In this document: positions 7,935 to 16,059 of the stretch, in pieces | Layout: each line of letters opens with the position of its first letter | Numbering within the stretch: the first letter of the stretch is position 1 | DNA from: Natronoflexus pectinivorans | GTDB lineage: Bacteria; Bacteroidota; Bacteroidia; Bacteroidales; Marinilabiliaceae | Direction: 5' to 3' | DNA length: 64,000 nt | NCBI RefSeq assembly: GCF_004345615.1 | Contig: NZ_SLWK01000002.1 | Coordinates: 248,001-312,000 of the forward strand | Notes under the pieces: model-generated | Databases searched by the model: none | Seen by the model: only the letters and a program-made list of their open reading frames with translations | What the model was told of the DNA's origin: nothing | Translations under genes and position numbers: made by a program

Positions 7935-10070
7935 ATGATTCTGACTCGCTTCTGTCTTGTTTTAATGGTGTTAAGTTTGGTTTCCTGTGCCGTAGAGAAG
8001 CCAATTGACCGTTACAGCCTTGTTAACCGACATAATATTGAGCATTCAGATCCTGATATTTTTAACAGCCTGACCATTGGTAATGGTGGATTTGCTTTTA
8101 CAGTGGATATTACCGGTTTACAAACTTTTCCGGATAAATATGAGGCTGGTGTACCATTGGGAACGTTCTCTGATTGGGGGTGGCACTCATTTCCCAATGC
8201 CGGAAATTATTCTTTTTCTGATGTAACTCGCTACTATCAGGTTGGCGACGATTCCATCCCCTATTTTTATCAGTTTGAAGACGGAGAGGATAACCGTGAA
8301 AACAGAGCCACGGCCTGGTTGAGGGAGAGCCCACATCGGATTCATTTAGGAATCATTGGCCTTGAATTGACAAAATCAGATGGCAGTCCGGTTTCGCCGG
8401 AAGATATTGTTAACCCGCAACAGAAACTGAACTTGTGGACTGGTGAAATATCCAGCAAATTCTACTTCGATGGCGTGCCGGTGGAAGTTATTACCATGTG
8501 CGATCAAAAGGTAGATCGTGTTGCTGTGAAGATAAACTCTCCTTTAATTAAGACGGGTCAATTGGCAGTTAATTTCCGTTTTTCATATCCGCGTTCAGAA
8601 AAATTTAACTCTGGTAACGACTTTTCGAGACCTAAGGATCATTCTACGACATTGCGATGGGAGGGGGATGAAAAAGTTTTATTTACAAGAGAACTGGGTG
8701 AAATCGTTTATCATACATCCCTCCAATGGGAAGGTGCGGCATCAATCAACAAAAAAGAGGATCATTACTTTGTGCTTCGACCGGATAAAAATAGCAATAC
8801 ACTTACTTTTGGTGCATTATTTTCAGAAGAGCAAAGCGACATTATGTTTGATTTTAATGACGTAAGGTGCACTAATCGTCAGGCCTGGAGTGAGTTTTGG
8901 AACATTGGTGGCGCTGTGGATTTTTCCGGTTCAAAAGATGAAAGAGCTTTTGAACTGGAGCGGCGGGTGATTCTTTCTCAGTATTTAACCAAAATTCAAT
9001 GCACCGGATCATATCCGCCGCAAGAGACTGGTCTTACCTACAACAGCTGGCATGGAAAGTTTCACCTGGAAATGCATTGGTGGCATGGCATTCACTTTAT
9101 TCTTTGGGGACGAGAGGATTTAATTCTTCAACAGCTTGATTTTTATTATGATATCAAGGATAAGGCACGTGAAATGGCTCAATTGCAAGGATATGAGGGT
9201 GTGCGTTGGCAAAAGATGACAGATCCTTCAGGATTAGAAAGTCCCAGTTCCATAGGTGTATTCCTTATTTGGCAACAACCCCATATCATCTATTTTGCCG
9301 ACCTTTTATATCGTTCGATGGGAAATGATTCTTCTGTAGTTGAGAGGTTCATTCCTTTGGTTATGGAAACGGCGGAATTTATGGCCAGTTATGCGCGATA
9401 CGACACAGCCAGAGATGAATATTTACTAGGGCCAGCGTTAATTCCTGCTCAGGAGAGATTTACTCCTGAGATAACCATTAATCCTGCATTTGAACTGGCT
9501 TATTGGCATTGGGGATTGGAAACAGCGCAACGGTGGCGCGAAAAAAGCGGGCTTGAGCGAAATCCGCAATGGCAGGATGTGATTGATAAATTGTCCCCTC
9601 TCCCGATGAAGGACGGACTTTATCTTTTTACCGAGTCTGCTCCCGATTCATATTCAAATGAAAACTACCTGACCGACCATCCGATGGTGTTGGGGCTTTT
9701 AGGAATTTTACCAGAAACACCCATGGTTGATCATGATTATTTAAACAATACTTTAGATGCCATTATGGAAAAATGGCACTGGGAGACTTGTTGGGGATGG
9801 GATTTTCCAATGGCTGCGATGAATGCCGCCAAATTGGGACGACAGCATTTGGCGGTGGATTTGTTATTAATGGAAACACAAAAGAACACCTATCTTCTTA
9901 ATGGGCATAACTATCAGGATGATGACCTTTCATTGTATTTGCCGGGAAATGGGGGATTGCTTACCGCTGTTGCCATGATGTGTACCATGCAAAACACAAA
10001 GGCTAAATCCGGATTTCCTAACGATGGTACATGGAAGGTGAGGTATGAAGGTCTTAAGCCACTTCATTAA
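7935..10070 (+). CDS. GH65-like six-hairpin glycosidase, lipoprotein
   Basis: 711 residues. The N-terminus MILTRFCLVLMVLSLVSC is a lipoprotein signal with lipid-acceptor Cys18. The start of the mature part, RHNIEHSDPDIFNSLTIGNG then GFAFTVDITGLQTFPD, is typical of Bacteroidota proteins related to GH65/GH95 (alpha/alpha)6-barrel enzymes. The middle (~residues 330-640) is helical and rich in Trp and His (GKFHLEMHWWHGIHFILWGR), as expected for a six-hairpin barrel lined with aromatic residues. I cannot name the catalytic acid or the bond it cuts. It is envelope-anchored and sits among beta-galactosidases, so a role in trimming plant- or algal-type glycans is likely. Only 9 bp separate its stop from the convergent kinase gene. 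Confidence 0.75.
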   Translation: MILTRFCLVLMVLSLVSCAVEKPIDRYSLVNRHNIEHSDPDIFNSLTIGNGGFAFTVDITGLQTFPDKYEAGVPLGTFSDWGWHSFPNAGNYSFSDVTRYYQVGDDSIPYFYQFEDGEDNRENRATAWLRESPHRIHLGIIGLELTKSDGSPVSPEDIVNPQQKLNLWTGEISSKFYFDGVPVEVITMCDQKVDRVAVKINSPLIKTGQLAVNFRFSYPRSEKFNSGNDFSRPKDHSTTLRWEGDEKVLFTRELGEIVYHTSLQWEGAASINKKEDHYFVLRPDKNSNTLTFGALFSEEQSDIMFDFNDVRCTNRQAWSEFWNIGGAVDFSGSKDERAFELERRVILSQYLTKIQCTGSYPPQETGLTYNSWHGKFHLEMHWWHGIHFILWGREDLILQQLDFYYDIKDKAREMAQLQGYEGVRWQKMTDPSGLESPSSIGVFLIWQQPHIIYFADLLYRSMGNDSSVVERFIPLVMETAEFMASYARYDTARDEYLLGPALIPAQERFTPEITINPAFELAYWHWGLETAQRWREKSGLERNPQWQDVIDKLSPLPMKDGLYLFTESAPDSYSNENYLTDHPMVLGLLGILPETPMVDHDYLNNTLDAIMEKWHWETCWGWDFPMAAMNAAKLGRQHLAVDLLLMETQKNTYLLNGHNYQDDDLSLYLPGNGGLLTAVAMMCTMQNTKAKSGFPNDGTWKVRYEGLKPLH

Positions 10071-10079
10071 ACCGACAGA

Positions 10080-12038
10080 TTAAGAGGGCGTTTCAGGCAA
10101 AGAGAAGGAGAATCGTGAGCCTTTACCAGGTTCCGATTCTAATTTTATTTTGCCGCCCAATAGTTCAACATAGGCTTTGGAAATGGCAAGTCCAAGTCCT
10201 GAGCCGCCTGCGCGTATGGTGTGGTCTCCTTCCACTTGTCTGAAGCGCTTGAAAATCAGCTTGTGATGAATTTTATTGATACCAATTCCTGTATCTTCAA
10301 CAAAAAAACAGAACTGGTTATCTTTTGATTCATAGCCAAAATTTACTTTGCCGGCTTCAGTGAACTTAATAGCATTGCTTATAAGGTTTGAGAGTATTTG
10401 GCGCAGTTTTACTTCGTCTGTAACCATTAATTGATGACTTTTTGCTGCGGGAGTTGAGAGCTGAAATTCAAAACCGGCATCATCTGGTATGGTGCGTAAA
10501 AAACTGTTGTATATATCTGTCATTAATTCTTTTAAATTGACAGGCGTTGTCCTCACTTTGGTGTGGCCACTTTCAATCCCCGAAAACTCGATCATGTTAT
10601 TGATAATTGCCAAAAGATGATAACCACTTTTTTTAATAACATTAGAATAGAAATGTTGATCTTTACTATGGATGTTTGGTAATTGGAATAATTCCGCAAA
10701 TCCAATGATTGCATTCATAGGGGTTCGTATTTCATGCGATAAGTTTGCAAGAAAGGCAGATTTAAGTCTGTCGCTTTCTTCTGCTCTGTTTTTGGCTTCA
10801 ATCAATTCCTGAGTTGCCATAACCCTTTCAGTAATATCCATTACCAACCCGGTAGAACGGACGACATTACGTTGTTCATCAAAAACATTCTCGCACTTTT
10901 CCAATACATGTCGTATTTCTCCGGTATCTCCTTTAATAATTCGGTGCTCAAATTCATAATTTGGTTGTTTGTCTATTACCGATTTGTTGTATGCAGATAT
11001 TACCATTTCACCATCATGGGGGTGAATAAACTGCACGAAGTCATCAACAGTCGTTATTGGATTGTCCGGATTAGCTCCAAAAATCTCGTAAACTTCCGGC
11101 GACCATGTAAGTGTTTTGGTTGATTGGTCTAAATCCCAATTCCCCATTCTAGCGAGGTTTTGAGATTTTTTTAACCTGTCAGCACTTTCCGAAAGTTTTT
11201 GCTCGGTTTGAAGTCGGGATTCTGCAAACTGAAAGAGTATTATTGAGACTGTAAATCCGCTGAATAACAAAATCCAAAGAGCAAGAGAGTAATAATGCTC
11301 ATATTGATGATGCATGGTTTTTATGAATGTGGAATCAAGAATGATAAAAAGCCCCCATATACTAAATGCAGTAACAACCGCACCGGAGAGGATTTTCTTA
11401 TTGTATCGCATATAATTTGTAACAGGCAGATTATATATTTTACGCACTACTGGGATTCTCAATAAAGCAGAACCGGCAATGATGAGAAATAAGGCATTTA
11501 TTGAATCCTTCACCACAATGCTTGTAATGATGTTTCCTGCGAGAAACTTGACGGTGTTTCCAGCCCAGAATGGAGGATTAAAGGATAAAAGGTAATTGAA
11601 AAATAGAAAATAGCTGGTTGAGAGACTGATTATGAATATTATGTATTGTCTTGTAAGTGCTTTATAGTATAGACCTTTGTTTGCTGTTTTGAATTCTGGC
11701 GATGTTCGTCCTAAAAGCAGCAACAGAAAAGTTAAGACCGTTATGCTGAGTATGCTTGCATACCCATTGGTAGGCCATAATAGAAGAGGGTATAGAGCAC
11801 CTCCGGAAGTGGCACAAATTAAAGCATATTTCCATCCCAAAACCAAGGATGTCATCACAGAGAACAAAAGAGACCATGGCAATGTCAGATTAATTTGCCC
11901 AATGTCAACTGTAATGCTTGCTTTGGCGAACAGAAATGTTAAAACTCCGGAAATTACGGCAATCTGCACCTTTCTGGTTGTAGAAAGAAAATCGCTGCTG
12001 TAATTCTCCTGGTTATAACTATCCGGTTCTGGCCGCAT
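10080..12038 (-). CDS. Membrane PAS sensor histidine kinase (orphan)
   Basis: 652 residues. The first ~265 form a multi-pass membrane region, starting with helix [19 protein letters not shown] and ending near [18 protein letters not shown]_3-type domain follows (~296-402: ARMGNWDLD ... FIHPHDGE ... GLVMDITER). The HisKA domain has [19 protein letters not shown] with the phospho-accepting His near 434. The ATPase domain has N box NLISNAIKF (~549), DTGIGI (~582) and [19 protein letters not shown]. There is no receiver domain and no response regulator beside it, so its partner is elsewhere. The membrane domain, rather than a periplasmic loop, probably senses the signal. Neighbours give no clear hint of the stimulus. 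Confidence 0.93.
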   Translation of the reverse strand: MRPEPDSYNQENYSSDFLSTTRKVQIAVISGVLTFLFAKASITVDIGQINLTLPWSLLFSVMTSLVLGWKYALICATSGGALYPLLLWPTNGYASILSITVLTFLLLLLGRTSPEFKTANKGLYYKALTRQYIIFIISLSTSYFLFFNYLLSFNPPFWAGNTVKFLAGNIITSIVVKDSINALFLIIAGSALLRIPVVRKIYNLPVTNYMRYNKKILSGAVVTAFSIWGLFIILDSTFIKTMHHQYEHYYSLALWILLFSGFTVSIILFQFAESRLQTEQKLSESADRLKKSQNLARMGNWDLDQSTKTLTWSPEVYEIFGANPDNPITTVDDFVQFIHPHDGEMVISAYNKSVIDKQPNYEFEHRIIKGDTGEIRHVLEKCENVFDEQRNVVRSTGLVMDITERVMATQELIEAKNRAEESDRLKSAFLANLSHEIRTPMNAIIGFAELFQLPNIHSKDQHFYSNVIKKSGYHLLAIINNMIEFSGIESGHTKVRTTPVNLKELMTDIYNSFLRTIPDDAGFEFQLSTPAAKSHQLMVTDEVKLRQILSNLISNAIKFTEAGKVNFGYESKDNQFCFFVEDTGIGINKIHHKLIFKRFRQVEGDHTIRAGGSGLGLAISKAYVELLGGKIKLESEPGKGSRFSFSLPETPS

Positions 12039-12163
12039 TCAGATAAATCTTGGTCGTTGCTTAAGTTTTAATAACGTAAATATACCAATTTTAGATAATT
12101 TATCTTCCTGTGTGAATTAAAAAAGATACGGAACGTCAATGTTTTTGCGTTTGTCCTCCTGAA

Positions 12164-12451
12164 TTAACTGGCGACACATTTGTCAGCAAATTCGGCTAGT
12201 TTGAAGTCCTTTTCGGTTATCCCTCCTTTATCATGTGTGGTAAGAGAAATTTTTACCTTATTATAGGAGTTGCTCCAGTCGGGATGATGATCCATTTTTT
12301 CTGCTTCAAGGGCAATGGCAGTCATAAATGAAAACGCCTCAATAAAGGTCGAGAATTTAAATTCTTTATGGAGTGCTTTATCGTTTACAGCCCAATCTTG
12401 CAACTGTTCTTTTAACATTTTACGTGCTTCGTCTTCTGAATAAGTTTTCAT
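12164..12451 (-). CDS. phhB: 4a-hydroxytetrahydrobiopterin dehydratase (pterin carbinolamine dehydratase)
   Basis: 95 residues, the normal size for this enzyme. The hallmark EKMDHHPDW (paired His of the active site) is followed by [20 protein letters not shown], the standard family C-terminal half. It dehydrates 4a-carbinolamine pterin formed by aromatic amino-acid hydroxylases, regenerating the pterin cofactor, and acts in the cytoplasm. No hydroxylase gene is adjacent; some bacterial members may have other roles, including in molybdopterin metabolism. It is transcribed alone, leftward. Confidence 0.93.
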   Translation of the reverse strand: MKTYSEDEARKMLKEQLQDWAVNDKALHKEFKFSTFIEAFSFMTAIALEAEKMDHHPDWSNSYNKVKISLTTHDKGGITEKDFKLAEFADKCVAS

Positions 12452-12956
12452 AGTAGTTGGTATTGAATTAGTTGATATTACAGTTTATTGAACATGTTTG
12501 TGTGAGGTTTTTTCCTTTAAATGGAAGTGACCTCCGAAGAGCATTACAAGTTATGCTTGTCATTTCATGATGTCAAGAAAATCTTCATATTTCCATGACT
12601 ACTTTATTTTTTTCCGGCTTAATCGATAAAGGATAACTTGTAAGAGTGTATTGTTATTTTATTCACTCCCCTTACCTCTCATGACGTAAGAGTTAGTCAT
12701 TCAGAGCGAAGCGATAAGTCTATTTTATGAATGTCATTATTAGAAAAACTTAGTCGGACAGTCGTGTCTTTTATTATTAGTTTTCCTGATTTTAAAGCGT
12801 GTAAGTTTTTGATGTGTCAAACATGCATAAAATCAGAGATATAGAACCTGTATTGTCTGATGGTATAATAATCTCGCGTTCTGTTGTTTTATCAAACATA
12901 ATCAAAATTGTATATTTGATTATCGGTATTAAGTTGTCTTATTGAAAATAGGGTAT
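12452..12956. other. Divergent intergenic region, about 500 bp
   Basis: Lies between the leftward pterin dehydratase gene and the rightward DUF2459 gene. It contains a degenerate GAGCGAAGCGATAAGTC repeat arm near 12700 and a TATATTTG box at 12911-12918 that could be the -7 element for the DUF2459-patatin pair; its nearest TTG is 24 nt upstream, longer than usual. No small gene is credible. Confidence 0.45.
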
Positions 12957-13589
12957 ATGTATCGTCTAATTATACTGATATTGCTGTTTTTGGTTTTCTC
13001 AGGGTTGTTTCCTTGTAAAGGTGATGATTTGGGAAACAGCTACGTTGTGTATGTTGTTCAAAACCGTTGGCACACCGGACTGGTTTTTCGGGTAGATGAT
13101 CTGAATGCCGATATTTGGCAGGAAGCAGAAAGTTTTACAGATCGCAGATGGGTTGACATTGGTTGGGGAGATGAGCGTTTTTATCAAGCAGACGGGAGTC
13201 CTGTTCACTTGGCAGCACGTGCTGTTTTATGGCCAACCTCAAGTGTTTTACAAGTTTTCCCATTCAGCAATCCATTGCGGTTGGCTTATGGAGAAAACGC
13301 TCGAATATTGAGAATTCCGGTTAATGAATCGCAATTAACAGCTTTAATGCAGTATGTTGCCGATAGTTATCTGCGGAATAAGGAAGGCAAAGCTCAGCCA
13401 AGCAGTGTTTATGGTGAGAGCCGGCATTTTTTTAGAGCAACCCGTAAATATCATCTGTTTAGAACATGTAATACATGGGTGGTAAATGGATTTAAGGAGG
13501 CAGGTTTGCCTGTTCGATCCTTTTGCGTTTTAAATGCCAATCAGTTGTTCCGGCGTTTATCTAAAATTCCGGGTGCTGAATTTGAATAA
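12957..13589 (+). CDS. DUF2459 family protein, exported
   Basis: 210 residues from the ATG at 12957. The signal VYVVQNRWHTGLVFRVDDL followed by WVDIGWGDERFYQ, and later CNTWVVNGFKEAGLP, is the pattern of DUF2459 (TIGR02117), a family whose conserved His, Asp and Cys suggest a papain-like or amidase-like fold; no activity is established to my knowledge. The N-terminus is a hydrophobic export signal (YRLIILILLFLVFSGLFPC); the Cys could be a lipid site, but LFPC is not a good lipobox. A TTG five codons upstream is also possible but less likely. The next gene, a patatin, starts 25 bp after the stop, so they are probably co-transcribed. Confidence 0.8.
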   Translation: MYRLIILILLFLVFSGLFPCKGDDLGNSYVVYVVQNRWHTGLVFRVDDLNADIWQEAESFTDRRWVDIGWGDERFYQADGSPVHLAARAVLWPTSSVLQVFPFSNPLRLAYGENARILRIPVNESQLTALMQYVADSYLRNKEGKAQPSSVYGESRHFFRATRKYHLFRTCNTWVVNGFKEAGLPVRSFCVLNANQLFRRLSKIPGAEFE

Positions 13590-13614
13590 TTACTTTTATT
13601 TATCCTTATCCAAA

Positions 13615-14652
13615 ATGAAAAAAGCTACAATTTTATCCATTGATGGAGGAGGCATTCGGGGCATCCTTCCGGGAGTCGTTATTGCTTATATTGAGCAACA
13701 ACTTCAGAAAAGAGATGGAGAAGATGCCCGTTTGTCCGATTATTTTGATCTGATTGCCGGAACCAGTACCGGGGGCATTCTCTCATGTTTATATCTTACA
13801 CCAAAAGATGATGGCAGGCCGAAGTTTACTGCTTCCGAAGCGGTTTCTCTCTATCTTGAGAATGGAGCATCCATTTTCAGACGTCCTTGGTATAAAAGAA
13901 TGTCTAATCCGGCGGCTCTTCTCAAGGCGAAATACGACGTCAGTGAACTTGAAAAGATAATTCTTTCCTATTTGGGTGATACCAGGTTGAGTCAATCTCT
14001 TAAGCCTTGCCTAATTACTGCATATGATTTCTTTCAGCGCCGAAGTATCTTTTTTAATAAAAAAGATACCATGAAAGGGGATATTTATGATTACTATTTG
14101 AAAGATATTGCCCGATCCACTTCTGCTGCTCCAACCTATTTTAAGCCATCGCGTATTTATTCAGTTTTTAATGCACCTTTGTCTCTGGTAGATGGAGGAG
14201 TGTTTGCTAATAATCCGGCTATGTGTGCATATGCAGAAGCAAGAACTTCTGATTTTTCATCCTTGTTAAAAAGGGAGGATAAGCCGGTTTTTCCAGGAGT
14301 GGATGATATGCTGATGATTTCAATTGGGACAGGATCAAAGGGAGAGCCATACACTTTTAATAAAGCTAAAAAGTGGGGTGTGGCAGGATGGCTACCTGCT
14401 TTAATTGATATATTGATGTCGGGAAGCTCGGAAACAGTTCATTATCAGTTAAAACAGTTGTTTGCTACTTCTAAAAATGAAGAACGCGGTGGATATTACA
14501 GGTTAGAGCCTTCCGTGGGTGAGGCTTGTACAAAAATGGACGACGCTTCCAATAAAAACATGAAACTACTCGAAGAGGCGGGCCGAAGTTTTGTGGCAGA
14601 AAATCGAGAGACTTTAGAAAAAATTGTTGATTTATTAATATTGAATAAATAA
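13615..14652 (+). CDS. Patatin-like phospholipase
   Basis: 345 residues from ATG 13615. The patatin catalytic set is complete: oxyanion loop DGGGIRG at ~9-15, nucleophile elbow GTSTGG (Ser near 54) and the dyad Asp in LVDGGVFANNP. This predicts a lipid acyl hydrolase using a Ser-Asp dyad on membrane phospholipids or neutral lipids. There is no signal peptide on the chosen start, so it is cytoplasmic or peripherally membrane-bound. An in-frame ATG at 13534 lies inside the preceding gene and adds a non-conserved extension, so I rejected it. It probably forms an operon with the DUF2459 gene just upstream. Confidence 0.92.
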   Translation: MKKATILSIDGGGIRGILPGVVIAYIEQQLQKRDGEDARLSDYFDLIAGTSTGGILSCLYLTPKDDGRPKFTASEAVSLYLENGASIFRRPWYKRMSNPAALLKAKYDVSELEKIILSYLGDTRLSQSLKPCLITAYDFFQRRSIFFNKKDTMKGDIYDYYLKDIARSTSAAPTYFKPSRIYSVFNAPLSLVDGGVFANNPAMCAYAEARTSDFSSLLKREDKPVFPGVDDMLMISIGTGSKGEPYTFNKAKKWGVAGWLPALIDILMSGSSETVHYQLKQLFATSKNEERGGYYRLEPSVGEACTKMDDASNKNMKLLEEAGRSFVAENRETLEKIVDLLILNK

Positions 14653-14795
14653 ATCACTTATTGAAAGGTTGTTTGAAATTGCTTAAGAAGAGATTGTATA
14701 ACTTTTTGATTTTTGAAAAAATCAAATGGTTATTGCGTATTTCGGTAAATATTTAGATACCATCTAAGCATTGATCTTATCAGTGAAAATACCAT

Positions 14796-14826
14796 TTTTA
14801 TAACCTGAATTATTCAGGTTATAAAA
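14796..14826. promoter_or_regulatory. Perfect palindrome before the AraC-type regulator gene
   Basis: TTTTATAACCTGAA (14796-14809) and TTCAGGTTATAAAA (14813-14826) form perfect 14-bp arms around TTA, ending 14 bp before the regulator start. There is no T-run on the plus-strand side, so an operator or leader hairpin is more likely than a terminator for the patatin gene. Confidence 0.6.
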
Positions 14827-14840
14827 CAGATGATTCAAAA

Positions 14841-15740
14841 ATGTCCAAGCATCAAAATAATAGACAAAAATTGCAGGAAGGGTTTCCCGGCCAACGAATG
14901 ATTGTCCTACCTGATAAACTGATTGAAGATGTTGCCATCAGTGATTTGACATCTGCCTTATTTCTGACCGATGCCGGCTTTTATCCTCGTGCCCGATTTC
15001 ATTTCAGGGAACGTGAATCGGGGTGCCGGGAGTATATCCTGATCTATTGCATTGAAGGTAGAGGAGTCATTGAAACACCTAAAAACAGCCTTAAAATCAC
15101 ACCCAACACCTTTTGTATCATTCCTCCTGACACACCTCATACCTACTTTTCGGATTCGAATGATCCCTGGAGCATTTATTGGATCCATTTTCAGGGGTTA
15201 TATGCTCCTCATTTTTTTTCTAAATATGCACCTTTGGGTGAGATACATAACAGAGAAGTTTTTTTTGATGAGCGCAGACTTAAATTAATAAACTCTGTCC
15301 TGTTTGCATTGGAAGATGGATTCGCCAGCCATAACATTGAATTCGTAAATTTAAATATGTGGCAAATATTAACCTCTTTTCTTTACCAGGATCTTTATAG
15401 CGGAAATGTTTCCGGAAAAGACAGTAAAGTTTCGGATGTTATAGATTTGATGAAAGCTTCGATTGATCAATCATTAACCATCCAGGATATAGCTGAAAAA
15501 GTAAATTGTTCTCCTTCTCATTTGTATGCTCTTTTTAAAGAGCATACCGGTTATTCTCCTCTTCAATATTTTACTCAGTTAAAAATTCAGAGAAGTTGCT
15601 ACCTGCTGAGTTTTTCCGATCTAAGCATCAAAGAAATTTGTTGTAAAATAGGCATTGCTGATCCTTTTTATTTTAGCCGATTGTTTAAAAAGGTGATGGG
15701 TCTATCACCTTCTCAATACAGAAGAAAACACAAAGGATAG
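14841..15740 (+). CDS. AraC-family sugar-responsive transcription regulator
   Basis: 299 residues with a classic two-domain layout. Residues ~30-180 form a cupin ligand-binding domain (GCREYILIYCIEGRGVIE, then FCIIPPDTPHTYFSD, SIYWIHFQG). Residues ~200-299 are the double helix-turn-helix (SLTIQDIAEKVNCSPSHLYA, then ICCKIGIADPFYFSRLFKKV and GLSPSQYRRKH). This form of AraC protein usually activates nearby carbohydrate genes when it binds a sugar. The GH35-MFS-DUF5107-GH2 operon starts 320 bp downstream on the same strand, with a direct repeat of TGTCCAT in between, so it is the likely regulator of that operon. A perfect palindrome sits just upstream of its own gene. Confidence 0.92.
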   Translation: MSKHQNNRQKLQEGFPGQRMIVLPDKLIEDVAISDLTSALFLTDAGFYPRARFHFRERESGCREYILIYCIEGRGVIETPKNSLKITPNTFCIIPPDTPHTYFSDSNDPWSIYWIHFQGLYAPHFFSKYAPLGEIHNREVFFDERRLKLINSVLFALEDGFASHNIEFVNLNMWQILTSFLYQDLYSGNVSGKDSKVSDVIDLMKASIDQSLTIQDIAEKVNCSPSHLYALFKEHTGYSPLQYFTQLKIQRSCYLLSFSDLSIKEICCKIGIADPFYFSRLFKKVMGLSPSQYRRKHKG

Positions 15741-15815
15741 ATTGATGGCATATGCTTAAGTCTCTAATATTAAGGATGGGGGCTTCGTATAAGGTTTTAG
15801 GAATAATCATAGTTT

Positions 15816-15842
15816 TGTCCATATGATTTAAAAAATGTCCAT
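15816..15842 (+). promoter_or_regulatory. Direct repeat TGTCCAT, candidate AraC-type operator
   Basis: TGTCCAT occurs at 15816-15822 and again at 15836-15842, a 20-bp period in the same orientation. Two same-face direct half-sites about two helical turns apart are how AraC-family proteins commonly bind. The site lies between the regulator gene and the GH35 operon. Confidence 0.5.
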
Positions 15843-16017
15843 TTCTATTTATAAATGTTATTGGGATATTTGTAATTGATTTGAATTATTTATCTGTAAT
15901 AATTTAACCATCTGCGATTGGATATGAAAAAATCAAGTTGTTCCAGAGAGTTGTTATGACCTTATTTCAATATTTTAAGTTTTTGATCACAATAATTTTA
16001 TATGGAGCAAGAAACTA

Positions 16018-16035
16018 CTCCCGAAGCTTCGGGAG
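16018..16035. repeat. CCCGA...TCGGG palindrome before GH35
   Basis: CTCCCGAAGCTTCGGGAG is a perfect 18-bp palindrome, 25 bp before the GH35 start codon. With its downstream flank it resembles the element at 46188-46240: both palindromes are followed after 15 nt by TTATAG and then TATATGAAA. It may be part of a dispersed repeat rather than an operator. Confidence 0.6.
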
Positions 16036-16059
16036 CCATTGAATAGCAAGTTATAGTAT

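Larger units (their letters stand above)
15741..16059. other. Intergenic region before the GH35 operon
   Basis: About 320 bp, AT-rich. It contains the TGTCCAT direct repeat (15816-15842) and an 18-bp palindrome (16018-16035). I see no good TAnnTTTG promoter; the best is a weak TATCTGTA at 15891 with a TTG 18 nt upstream. Confidence 0.5.

Noticed and set aside
13534-13614. Early ATG for the patatin gene
   Set aside because: It lies in another frame inside the DUF2459 gene and adds residues without family similarity; ATG 13615 precedes the conserved DGGGIRG by eight residues.
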